Positions 46,038 to 56,627 of a stretch of 64,000 nucleotides of DNA are shown here, one piece after another. Every line of letters starts with the position of its first letter. Position 1 is the first letter of the stretch. Location of the stretch: positions 20,886,743 through 20,950,742 of the forward strand of contig OY821772.1 in assembly GCA_963682175.1 (NCBI GenBank), written 5' to 3'. The notes under the pieces are model-generated. The model was not told where the DNA came from and ran no database searches. It worked only from the letters and a program-made list of their open reading frames with translations. This DNA is from Triglochin maritima (taxonomy: Eukaryota > Streptophyta > Magnoliopsida > Alismatales > Juncaginaceae). The position numbers and the translations under genes are program-made.

Positions 46038-46934
46038 TTTCAAAACTTATAATCACTGCGTAATCTTGATGTGGAAGCAATCCGATTACAACTTTTTTTC
46101 ATGCTAACCAAGCTACTTCGATAGATATCTTAATCCGATTTTGTTCCAATATAACTAACTCATCCCAACTAGACTCAAGACTCGTCTCATCGCAAAAACT
46201 TGACCAAAACCATGTGGTAAGTTTGTCGTAGTTCTGAAAGATTCGTTGACATCACTGTACATTAACGAGAGCTATTGAATTGCTATTTTTTTTCTATCAC
46301 ATTGGAATTCAGTGTTGCCAAACATTATTAATAAATAGAAGGAATTCAATGCATACATCAAACCTGATTAAATAGGATTTGGTTACAACCAACCAAACAA
46401 ATTCTACAAACCATGCAAAACAAAATAGTTAGGTCTAACCTTGTTCCCTCATCCTATTCCCACGCACTGTGATGGATGAAGGAAAAACAAATTAATGGAA
46501 TTGAAACACCAACATATTACATTAAAGAACTCCAACTAAAAGGAAAAGAATCATACCAACCTTTTACATACATATCTCTAAACGACCTTTTCCGGCCGCT
46601 CTTTATCAGCATACAACATAGATATAACAAACACCTACAATATCATCAAACTGATGTCATATCAAAGAAACTGAAACTCTCATACCATGTATGTATACAG
46701 TGCTATAATTTTACTCAAGCCAAGAGAAAGGTCTTGGCCAAGAGAAAGAGAAAAGCTTATCACTTAAACGTGTACCAACTCAACCCTTATCTTTTCCGAC
46801 CACAATACATAAATTATATATGTTCTTACGTTTACATAATATAGAAAGGATATGTATCACATGCAATATGTCGGGACTGAGACAGGTTTGTAGATGAATG
46901 GTTTCACGGTGTGGGAATAACCAGATGGAAGTTC
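46038..46934. other. Intergenic DNA
   Basis: AT-rich, no domain recognised on either strand. The final part (about 46860-46934) may be the 3' UTR of the minus-strand exon that follows. Confidence 0.5.
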
Positions 46935-47140
46935 CTAACTGAATTTGTATGCAGAACGAGTGTTACCGCGAACCTTACAGTGATTGTGGAAACTGTTGAT
47001 GGGCCTCGCCAGGCAAGAGACCCAGCGATCGGTCTCGGGCATGGTTTCCGCTACTTTGTATAAACCATTTGAGTATGTGAAGGATTGGTAGTTAAGAACT
47101 TCGCCTGATTTCGTTATGCAAAGAATGGCCACCTCTGCAC
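46935..47140 (-). pseudogene. Orphan last exon of an unrecognised gene
   Basis: On the minus strand a good acceptor (TTTTGCAG-like, AG at 47142-47141, preceded by AAAATGC) opens a 68-codon frame ending in TAG at 46935-46937. It reads EVAILCITKSGEVLNYQSF, SNGLYKVAETMPETDRW, then NSFHNHCKVRGNTRSAYKFS. Codon use and composition look like a real protein, not repeat. No upstream exon was found: 47150-47800 is repeats followed by the transposase gene in the other direction. It may be a stranded gene end or a piece carried by the mobile element next to it. The family is not recognised. Confidence 0.4.
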
Positions 47141-47813
47141 CTGCATTTTGTCATAAACATTGAGGTTACAATATAGAATTAAGATTTATGTCATTCCATC
47201 AAATCATTAATATGCTAAGAAGCACGGAGACGGAGACGGAGACGGACACGGACACGGGGATACGACATTTTTCTAAAAAGTAGGACACGGACATGACATT
47301 AAAATTATATTTAAAAATTATAATATATATAAATAGAAAATAACATACTTGTAAAAAAATAATTATTCATAAATATTAAGTGTTCATTATAAAATAATAT
47401 ACATTGTTTCAGTTTGCCTCCTCATTGGCCAGCCCATGATAAAGGATAACGTTATTACCTCTGCAGGCTGCAACCCTTGTCTTTCGTTTGGTCCCATCCA
47501 CACAAGACACATCCCCTCCTCCTTATCCTTAGGGAAATGTTTAGTAGCCGCTCTCCGGGACGCTGTGGTGGGACGCTGCTGAGTTGGACAAATCCAGCTT
47601 AGCCAAAGTTTTAATATTTTTGGCGGGCAGAGGGGGCAGCCGCATTTAATGCATCTCAAATCAGACGTGCTCCAAATCATATCATTCCTTTTGGCGCTCC
47701 CACCAGCTCCATACCTCTTTTTGACGAAGATGCACGGAATGGACACCGTCATTTCTTCCTTTCTTTTTCATTTTCGTTCATTTCTCTTCGTTTTGAGAGA
47801 AATCTTCACTCAA
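47141..47813. other. Intergenic DNA with a GGAGAC/GGACAC minisatellite
   Basis: A short array of GGAGAC and GGACAC units at 47224-47260 and an AT-rich part follow the orphan exon. From about 47400 to 47813 lies the region upstream of the transposase, which should contain the left terminal repeat of the mobile element. It could not be delimited. Confidence 0.5.
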
Positions 47814-49962
47814 ATGGAAATGGCGTTAAACGTTCCTAAGGAGAAGATGATTTTCCCCTCTTTCGAAGGAGCAAGAGCCATTTACAACGACTATGCTGAT
47901 GCTTGTGGTTTTGGTGTTAAGCTACGGCATACTCATTACGACGCTGGTGTGGTTACCCGGGCTACTCTTACTTGTTCCAAGGAGGGTAAGACACCAACAG
48001 ACCAAGGTCAAGGCATAATGAAGCTACGTTTATCTAGTAGAGTTCAGTGCACGGCTCGCATCAGGGTTTCTGGAAACCCAGCAAGGGGATACCAGATTAA
48101 CTTTGTCGATCTCAATCATAACCATGAAATGCTGCAGGAGCACCAGATGCGTTTTCTAAGACAGAAACGATTTGTACCTGAGGCCGCCATAGCACGAATA
48201 GCGTGCAATGATGCTTCTGGGATCTTTGCTGCTAAGACCATGCAATCGTTTGTTGTTGAGGCTGGGGGGGGGGGGGGCATGACAAACTTACTTTTAACGA
48301 TAGAGACCTAAGGTTTGAAGACTTTTGTACGTTATTTTGTTTGTAGAAATCTGCGGCCTTAATATTTTTTGTGTGTGCAGGAATGTTATAACCGAAGTAA
48401 GGAATTTGAAAATAGGACTCGGCGATGCACAAGCTCTTCAGAACTATTTCGTTAAGATGCAGAAGATTGATGCAATGTTTTTCTATGTCGTGGATATGGA
48501 TGACGAGGGAAGACTAAGGAACGTTTTCTGGACCGACTGCCGTTCCAGGGCTGCCTATTCATACTTTGGGGATGCTATATGTTTCGACATTACGTACCTC
48601 ACAAACAAATACGACATGCCCTTTGCACCATTTGTGGGAGTTAATCACCATTTCGAGTTTGTGTTGCTCGGTTGCGCTTTGCTGTCTTCCGAGACCACTG
48701 AAAACGACATATGGCTCTTTCAGACGTGGCTTTCGTGTATGGGAGGTACATATGTAGTGCTCGTACTCGCTTTGATTGGGTTGTCCTTTATGATTGTTGA
48801 GTTATTGGTTTTCCTTTTTAAGTGATGTGTGTTCCTTTTTAAGTGTTGTGTGTTCCTTTTTTAGTTGTGCCTGTTCATTTTCAACTTCTTTCTAAAACCT
48901 TTTGAGTGACTGTGTGTTCCTTTTTAACTTATGTATGTTCCTTCTTATGTGAAGTTTGTTTCCTTTTTAACTGATGTATGTTCCTTTTTAGTGTTGTCTG
49001 TTCCTTGTTAAGTGACGTCTGTCCCTTTTTAAGTGAAGTCTGTTCCTTTTTAAGTGATTTCTGTTCCTTCTTAAGTGTAGTATGTTCCTTTTTAGTGTTG
49101 TCTGTTCCTTTTTAAGTGATGTATGTTCCTTTTAAGAGATGTCTGTTCCTTTTTAAGAGATGTTTGTTTCTTTTTAAGTGGAGTCTGTTCCTTTTTAAGT
49201 GATTTATGTTTCTTCTTAAGTGAAGTCTGTTCCTTTTTAAGTGATGTCTGTCCCTTTTTAACTTATTTCTTTTCCTTTTTTAGTGTTGTCTGTTCCTTTT
49301 TAAGTGATGTATGTTCCTTTTTAAGGGATATTTGTTCCTTTTTAAGAGATGTCTGTTCCTTTTTAAGTGATGTCTGTTCCTTTTTAAGTGTAGTCTGTTC
49401 CTTTTTAAGTGATGTATGTTCCTTTTTAAGTGATTTCTGTTCATTTTTAAGTGATTTATGTTCCTTTTTAAGTGATTTCTGTTCCTTCTTAAGTGAAGTC
49501 TGTTCCTTTTTAATTGATGTCAGTTCCTTTTTAAGTGACCTCGTTTCCTTTATAGCGATTTTTCTTTTTCCTTGCAGATATCCCTCCACCAGCTATCATA
49601 ACGGACCAATGTGGGGCCATTACTGCTGCTGTAAGTAATGTCTTCCAAATGTCAGACATCGATTTTGCATTTGGCACATAATGAACAAAGCTCCCGTGAA
49701 ATTGCCGACGAAGTATCGACAACACATGTTATTTGATTTAAATTTGATTGTCTATGACTCAAAGAACCCAGCTGAATTTGAGCGGAATTGGCACAGTTTC
49801 CTGGTTGATTTTGACCTTCAAGAACATAGTTGGCTCCAAAAAATTTACGGTATCCGTGAGTCTTGGGTACCTGCTTACTTGTGTGATTGTTTTTTCGCTG
49901 GAATGACTTCTACCCAAAGAAGCGAAACAATTTACGGTATCCGTGAGTCTTGGGTAACTGTT
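47814..49962 (+). pseudogene. FAR1-type Mutator-like transposase, frameshifted and truncated
   Basis: Exon parts 47814-48330, 48381-48745 and 49578-49962. The first encodes the FAR1 DNA-binding zinc domain (SFEGARAIYNDYADACGFGV, TCSKEG, QCTAR, HNH). The second begins the MULE catalytic domain (GDAQALQNYF, FGDAICFDITYLTNKYDMPFAPFVGVNHH, WLFQTWL). The third continues it (PPPAIITDQ, then the HRFCIWH block). The 48746-49577 intron has a clean phase-1 GT-AG. Damage: a 14-G run (48264-48277) shifts the frame, one base is lost near 49640, and the gene breaks off after AGMTSTQRSE in a minisatellite. No SWIM finger follows. The same protein type is also domesticated as FHY3/FAR1 factors, but decay and the ULP neighbour favour a transposon. 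Confidence 0.75.
48830..49560 (+). repeat. 21-bp minisatellite array 1, inside a transposase intron
   Basis: Roughly 34 units of the type TGTTCCTTTTTAAGTGATGTC with point changes. Both edges lie within the 48746-49577 intron. The reverse strand reads as heptads (KKEQTSL), a consequence of the 21-bp period. Confidence 0.95.
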
Positions 49963-51075
49963 GTCTGTTCCTTTTTATGTTATGTGTGTTCCTTTTTAAG
50001 TGTTGTCTGTCTCTTTTTAAGTGTCTGTTCCTTTTTAAGTGAAGTTTGTTCCTTTTTAAGTGAAGTTTGTTCCTTTTTAAGTGAAGTCTGTCCCTTTTTA
50101 AGTGATCTCTGTTCCTTTTTAAGGGAAGTTTGTCCCTTTTTATGTGAAGTCAGATCCTTTTTAAGTGACCTCGTTTCCTTTTTAAGTTAAGTTTGTTCCT
50201 TTTTAACTAATGTGTGTTCTTTTTTATGTTATGTCTGTTCCTTTTTAAGTGATGTCTGTTCTTTTTTAAGTGATGTCTGTCCCTTTTTAAGTGATGTATG
50301 TTTCTTTTTAAGTCATTTCTGTTCCTTCTTAAGTGAAGTCTGTTCCTTGTTAAGTGATGTCTGTCCCTTTTTAAGTGAATTCTGTTCCTTTTTAAGTGAA
50401 GTCTGTCCCTTTTTATGTGAAGTCGGTTCCTTTTTAAGTGACCTCGTTTATTTTTTAAGTGAAGTTTGTTCCTTCTTAAGTGAAGTCTGTTCCTTTTTAA
50501 GCGATGTTTCTCCATTTTTAAGTGAAGTCTGTCCCTTTTTATGTGAAGTTTGTCCATTTTTATGTGAAGTCGGTTCCTTTTTAAGTGACATCGTTTCCTT
50601 TTTAAGTGAAGTCTGTTTCTTTTTATGTTCAAGTTTTTCCTTCTTAAGTGAAGTCTGTCCCTTTTTATGTGAAGTCTGTCCCTTTTTATGTGAACTCGGT
50701 TCCTTTTTAAGTGACCTCGTTTCCTTTTTAAGTGAAGTCTGTTTCTTTTTATGTTCAAGTTTTTCCTTCTTAAGTGAAGTCTGTTCCTTTTTAACTGATG
50801 TCTGTTCCTTTTTATGTTTTGTTTGTTCCTTTTTAAGTGATGTCTGTCTCTTTTTAAGTGAAGTTTGTTCCTTCTTAAGTGAAGTCTGTTCCTTTTTAAG
50901 CGATGACTGTCCCTTTTTAAGTGAAATCTGTTCCTTTTTAAGTGATTTCTGTTCCTTTTTATGTGAAGTTGGTTCCTTTTTAAGTGACCTTGTTTCCTTT
51001 TTAAGTTAAGTCTGTTGCTTTTTAACTGATTTCTGTTCCTTTTTATGTTATGCCTGTTCCTTTTTATGTTATGTC
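49963..51075 (+). repeat. 21-bp minisatellite array 2, at the break of the transposase gene
   Basis: About 50 units of the same TTCCTTTTTAAGTGAAGTCTG type. It starts just after a 30-bp direct repeat of exon sequence (TACGGTATCCGTGAGTCTTG at 49850 and 49935). The missing transposase C-terminus should lie beyond it but is not found. Confidence 0.95.
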
Positions 51076-51173
51076 TACCTTAAATGTTGGAGCTATTACT
51101 TTGGAGTATGGAAAAGTTTTAATTACAACAACTATAAAATGTATTTGTTCCTGTTTTAATTTACAACTATGCG

Positions 51174-53370
51174 CTACTTGACTTCGACACAGCAGCGGGA
51201 GTCCCTCAATAAAGTAATGGCCATTTCACCCCTGATGGAGTGAAGTGTCTTGGGGTTTTTCGTTTCCGTTGGGTTGACCTTTCGCATGAGACATTTGATC
51301 CAGTAGTATAGAAAAACACCGCAGTCGTTGCTTCCCAGCATATGTCTTTGACACGTTTCCCTCAGGTATCTCAATGGCCAGTTCACCTTAAGACGGTTTC
51401 TCTAGAATTCACCCACATCTTTGGCCGAACATTCATGTACCCCTACCGCATTGTCAGGATCCTCATCTGGGACCAGCTCCCTACTGCAACTGTTGTAATG
51501 CAGTATCTCCTTGTCTAAGCCATTAACAACTACAAGGGTCCAGTGTTCTGACACCAGCAATGGTTGTGCAATGACGAGGCTTCCCGTTTCTTGGCCTTGT
51601 AATTTGGGCGCCAGCCACTCTTCAATCATGGTATTCCCTTGATCGATCATAATTCTTTCCGAATAGAAGCTTGGAATACAAATTATCTCTTGGGGGTAGT
51701 TTTCTGTTTTTTAGCGCTCTTCAAGTACACAAAGCATACTGTCTATCGCCTCGTTGGTCAAATCCATCCCCTTCGTCATTAGCTCCTTGAGGTCGGAACG
51801 TGTGAAGAAACAGGAATCACCTCTCCAGATCACCTCCCGTTGGTTATGTGTAGGTGCGGTCACCTTCAGTACGATGTTCAGCTCATCGGGGCTCAATGTG
51901 GCCAATGCATCCATGTCAACGTCTGGCCTATTCTCTCTCCCGTGATGAGCCAACTTGAAATCGTCATTCCCATCCCGCTTTCTTTTTTTGTTCATGCTCC
52001 TCTAGAGCCTTCTTTCTCCCCTTTTCCGCTCCTCTTCTTTTTTCTTCCTTTCTTTCACCTCATCTTCTTGTTTTTTGGCCGTTGAGCGTGATCCTTTGCC
52101 CCCCCAGTCTGCCCTGAGGGGTTTTTCCTTTCCCTCATCCTCCTTTTTCTCCTTCTGCTTATCCCCCTCTCTTCTCTCCTGTGTTCGTTTCTCATCTTTC
52201 TCCCTCTCATTCTCTTTCTCATTTTCCTCCTCTACCCTCTTTCTTTCTACCTCTTCCCTCAACCTCTTCTTTGAAGCTTCGGCCTCCCTCCTTTTATCAT
52301 CGGCTTTCCTCTTCTCTCTTCTCTCCCTGTCTCTCTTCTCGTCTTCTTTCCTCTTCCTCCCTCCTCTTTTCCTCTTCTATTCTCTTCTGCTCTCTCTCCC
52401 TCTTTTTCTCCTCCTCTTTCCTCTTCTCTTCTCTTTCCCTCTCCTCTCTCCTTTTCTCCTCCTCTTTCCTCTTCTCTTCTCTTTCCCTCTCCTCTCTCCT
52501 TTTCTCCTCCTCTTTCCTCTTCTCTTCTCTTTCCCTCTCCTCTCTCCTTTTCTCCTCCTCTTTCCTCTTCTCTTCTCTTTCCCTCTCCTCTCTCCTTTTC
52601 TCCTCCTCCTCTTTCCTCTTGTCTTCTCTTTCCCTCTCCTCTCTCCTTTTCTCCTCCTCCTCTTTCCTCTTCTCTTCTCTTTCCCTATCCTCTCTCTTTT
52701 TCTCCTCCTCCTCTTTCCTCTTCTCTTCTCTTTCCCTCTCCTCTCTCCTTTTCTCCTCTCTCCTGCTCTCTTCTTTTTCTCTTTCTCTTTCCCTCTCAAT
52801 CTCATTCTCTATTTCTCTCCTATTCTCCTCCTCTCATTCCTGCTCTTCATTCCTCCTTTCGTCCTCTCTTCCTTCCTGTCCACCTTCTATACAATATCCT
52901 CGAAGAGATGCAATCTCTTCCCTTAGGGTCTCATTTTCCTCCCTGGACTTCCTAAGTTCCTCATTCAGCCTCTTAACCTCTTCATTTGCCTCATTCAGTG
53001 CAACTTCTGCTTGAAGCCATTTGTCTTCAACATTGCAAACTCCAATTCTTCCTGTAGTGGGTCCCGAGGGATGCTGCAGTCCCTCAATTGCAGCCTAGGT
53101 TCGCTGCTTGTTGACTGGCAATCACTATTGGTTCGTAGGGTTGGCTGAGTTTTTTCAGCCTAACCAATGATTTCCCTCTCTTTCTGAGTCAGGGTCGTCG
53201 ACTGAGTTTGATTGAAGTCTCCCTCGTACATTTTTGAAAGGGTGATGCCCCTTTCCTCCCATTTCTTCAGGATAAGCCTTTTTCCAAACATGCTCGACCA
53301 ACGATTCCACCTAGGATGGCCTCCCATTTTTGGCTCTGCCAGGTTGAACTTCTCGCACAGCCATACCTAA
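51174..53370 (-). pseudogene. Ulp1/SENP-like C48 cysteine protease of a Mutator-like element
   Basis: Minus-strand gene convergent with the transposase. From 53370 there is an acceptor-like TTATTAG and an N-terminal segment (CEKFNLAEPKMGGHPRW), then a very long Lys/Glu/Arg-rich stretch (about 52800-52010) of coiled-coil type. The middle segment is 51995-51711. The C48 domain is at 51700-51174: EHWTLVVVNG (catalytic His), HYNSCS (Asn where the catalytic Asp is usual) and GSNDCGVFLYYW (catalytic Cys). The last 1.1 kb stays in one frame, broken only by stops at 52002-52004, 51711-51713 and 51402-51404. Ulp1-like proteases cleave SUMO from proteins; in plants they are often carried by Mutator-like and CACTA elements, where their role is unclear. 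Confidence 0.75.
52375..52765 (-). repeat. Imperfect 60-bp tandem repeats within the ULP gene
   Basis: Six to seven units of a purine-rich sequence (minus strand) coding for Lys/Glu/Arg runs. The complementary strand is CT-only, giving spurious Ser/Leu/Phe ORFs. Confidence 0.85.
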
Positions 53371-53375
53371 TAAGG

Positions 53376-53768
53376 AACAACTTCAACATAAAAAGGAACA
53401 AACGAAACTTAAAAAGGAACAAGCGAAACTTAAAAAGGAACAACTTGAACTTAAAAAGGAACAACTTCAACATAAAAAGGAACAAACGAAACTTAAAAAG
53501 GACAAACGAATCTTAAAAAGGATCAACTGTAAGAGAAAGGAAATTCTTGAACATAAAAAGAAACAAACGAAACATAAAAAGGAACAACTTGAACTTAAAA
53601 AGGAACAACTTCAACATAAAAAGGAACAAACGAAACATAAAAAGGACCCAGCGAAACTTAAAAAGGAACAACTTGAACTTAAAAAGGAACAACTTCAACA
53701 TAAAAAGCAACAAACGAAACTTAAAAAGGAACACGCGAAACTTAAAAGGAACAACTTGAACTTAAAAA
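53376..53768 (-). repeat. 21-bp minisatellite array 3, upstream of the ULP exon
   Basis: About 19 units. On the minus strand they carry the same TTGTTCCTTTTTAAG core as arrays 1 and 2. It ends six bases before the acceptor-like TTATTAG, so it looks intronic for the ULP gene. On the plus strand it reads as heptads (LKKEQLE). Confidence 0.9.
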
Positions 53769-53769
53769 G

Positions 53770-55111
53770 TTAAGTCGAAATGACCCCGCTCGTTCGGTGG
53801 AACGACCCAGGTCGTTCCGACCGAACGAGCCAGCTTGTTTTGACCAAATTAGCCAGCTTGTACGGACCAGGGGGACAAATTTACGTCCTAAACCGTTCAG
53901 AGTGGGACAGACTCGAGGGATACGTGTGTCCCGAACCCACTTGTTAGGAATAATGACAGAACTTGTTTGGAACAAATGAGCCCTATTTGGACCAAACGAC
54001 CCTGCTTCTTTGGTCGACCTCGCAAGTATGCTACTAAAGAATTGTTCAAAACGATGAGCCAATCTGTGGCAACGGGTTAGCTTGTTTGGACCAAATCGGT
54101 GATGATCCAAACCCAATGGAAGATAATGGCAATAAAATCACGAAATGGTCCAAAAATCAAGAGATAAAACCGAAAAAGAGACCAAAATAAAACTTACATG
54201 ATGGAAATTGATCTTAATACCACTGTGTGCTAGGTAGGATGGTTGGAGTGAGTTGTCTCAATTAAGTTGTCTCGTGTCGCACAAGTCGTTTCATGTGTAA
54301 GGGAGTTGTAATTTTTTTTTATTTTTAAAACCATGCAAGATGATACTTAAGTCAAAATGATCCAGTTCGTTTGGTCGAACGACCCAGGACACTTAACACT
54401 TGAGTTTCGAGCGGGGCAAACACGTCCATATACGGGACGTAGTAGTCCTGCGTGGGAAGGGTGTGTCCCGAGCGTGACTGCATCATCCATTTTGAGACAT
54501 CCTTGTCCCTAGAGAAGTCGAAACGATCTGGCTCGTTTGACTGAACGACCAAGCTCGTTTCTACTTTACGACCTGACTTGTTTCGGGATTTGTACGGCTC
54601 GTTTATCTTGATTCAATACTACCGTCTAACAAGTTTGGTTGTCCCGTCTTAAGTTGTAACAAGTTCTCATGTGACGTCTGAAACCCGTTTGTCTTGATTC
54701 AATCCTACCACGTAACATGTTTGTTTGTCCCGTCTCATTGTAACAAGTTCACTTGACCAATTCCATGGATCTACATATAATTGGTCTAACGTCATTTGCA
54801 ATTGGATATGTTGTCGATTAAGTTGTCTCGTGTCCGACAAGTTGTCGTGAAGAGAGTTGTAATTTTTTTATTTTTAAAACCACGCAAGATGACACTTAAG
54901 TCAAAATGATCGAGCTCATTTGGTCAAACGATGCCGGACACTTAACACTTGCGTCCCGAGCGGGACAAATGCTTCTATATGCGAGATGTAGTAGTCCTGT
55001 TTGGGAAGGGTACGTCCCGAGCGTGACCAGATCGTCCCTTTTCAGGACAGCCTCGTCCCTAGAGAAGTTGAAATTGCCTGGCTCGTTTGACCGAACAACC
55101 CAGGTCGTTTC
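53770..55111 (+). repeat. Satellite-like family K, first block
   Basis: Tandem units of about 550 bp: the marker GTCAAAATGA is at 54351 and again at 54900 (549 bp). Two unit types alternate, one with GTGATGATCCAAACCCAA (54098-54115) and one with CGTCCCGAGCGGGAC-type dyads. The sequence is rich in GAACGACC/GGTCGTTC inverted motifs. No coding signal. Confidence 0.8.
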
Positions 55112-56627
55112 TGTTGGCTTTTTGGCCTTAATCCTTGTTTTGATGATTTAATCAACCTAATCTTAATCATAAGTAATGTAGAGTAGCACACATATTGCAT
55201 TGCATATATTTTGCATGTGCTAACCTCTACAGGTGATCAAGACTCATGGAAGGAAGGAAATCAAGTCAAGATATGTAATAAAGCTATATGAAGACTTGTA
55301 ATCTTGATTTTATTTTGAGTCTTAGGAACATGTGTAAATTGAGCATACAAGAGTTAAAAACCAATCACTTACACACTAGGTTCCTTGTAGGAGTCACACA
55401 CAAAATCTCATATCATTTGGACTCCATTTGATCACCCAAACCTTAGTCGGAAATCACTTTAAACCTAAACCTAGTTTTCCTGTGTGAACCGGTCGACCGA
55501 ACCAGATCTCAGTTCGACCGGTTTACAACAGACTCTCCACAGTGATTTTACCAAACTCTACCGGTCGACCGATCCTGGATTTTTATATGACCGTTTTCTT
55601 TGTCGTATTCCTATAACGGTCGTATTCGTATAAAACAAACTTAACCCCAAAATACATTCGGTAACCGGTCGAACGACGACCTTGTTTCGGTCGACCGGTT
55701 GAACAGTTTTTCAAGAAACCAAATTCCCTACTATCGGTCGACACATTCCTCGTTCGACCGTTGCACCTTTGTCTCAACCGAATCCCCTTAACGATCGACC
55801 GCCCCATACTTTGGTTCGACCGATTCACTTAAGTAGAGTTAAGTTCTAGCTCGTTTGTTCGACCGATTATTTTTTTGTTCGACCGTTCTCCTTGAAATCA
55901 AGTGAACGGTCGACCGGTTTAGTAGTTTCGGTCGACCGGTTCTGGACAGATTTGCAGCCCGATTTTCTGCTTTGTGTATCTTACACAAAACCCAATCAAA
56001 TCTTGTCCAAACGGCTAGAAATCTTTAGGAGCTTATAAATAAAGGATCAAGACCTGTTGTTAACACAACTCTCCAACTCCAATTGTCCCAATACATTAGA
56101 GAGAAACCTCAATCCTCAAAGCTCCTATTTCTACACTCCATAAGCCTAAACTATACACACTTGATCAATTACTCATCCTACTCAAAGTGTGCTTAATTAG
56201 AGAGTGAATCCCTCTCAGTTACAAAGTTTGTCAAAAGAGTATAGACTTCGGTGAGAGCCCGAAGTGATCTTTCTCGGATTGTGAGAAGAGGATTCCAAGC
56301 TCGGCGAGGGTTGTTCGCGAGTTTGACGGTTGTAAGGTGTTGTCTCCCGGCCCGGAACGGGGAGCGGATAGTGAAGTCGTAGGCGGAGCTCGCAGAGTCG
56401 AGCAGAGCTTGCAAGAGAGGACTAGGACCCGGGTGGGGTGCCGAACCTCTATAAATCCCCCGTGTGCTTGTGGTTTGCATTTTATATTCCCTACTTGTTT
56501 ATTTGTTTTAATTTCCGCTGCATATCTTTGATTGTTGAAACAAGTAGGTGATTAGGATTAAATTTGTTAATTAGAGTTTGTGGACCCATAACCCACTTAG
56601 ATTAACCCGACCCACGACGATCCTACA
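55112..56627 (+). mobile_element. Solo LTR S2, same family as S1, target duplication GTTTC
   Basis: 1516 bp, TGTTGGCTTTTTGG to GATCCTACA, flanked by GTTTC at 55107-55111 and 56628-56632. It splits a K unit. TATAAATA at 56034-56041. It carries about five perfect CGGTCGACCG copies (near 55490, 55562, 55687, 55904, 55928) and several decayed ones, fewer than S1. Confidence 0.9.

Noticed and set aside
46476..46844. 122-codon plus-strand ORF
   Set aside because: AT-rich, no recognisable motif, and no support for a promoter or for splicing.
50212..51009. Long ORF with Cys-Ser-Phe-Leu-Ser-Asp-Val heptads as a novel membrane protein
   Set aside because: It is only the translation of the 21-bp array; all frames on both strands stay open for the same reason, and there is no unique sequence or start context.
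48830..51075. CRISPR-like regular array
   Set aside because: Units are 21 bp, contiguous, and have no unique spacers; the setting is a plant transposon intron. It is a minisatellite.
52075..53014. Two large plus-strand ORFs rich in Ser, Leu and Phe
   Set aside because: They are shadows of the purine-rich coding strand of the ULP gene on the minus strand.
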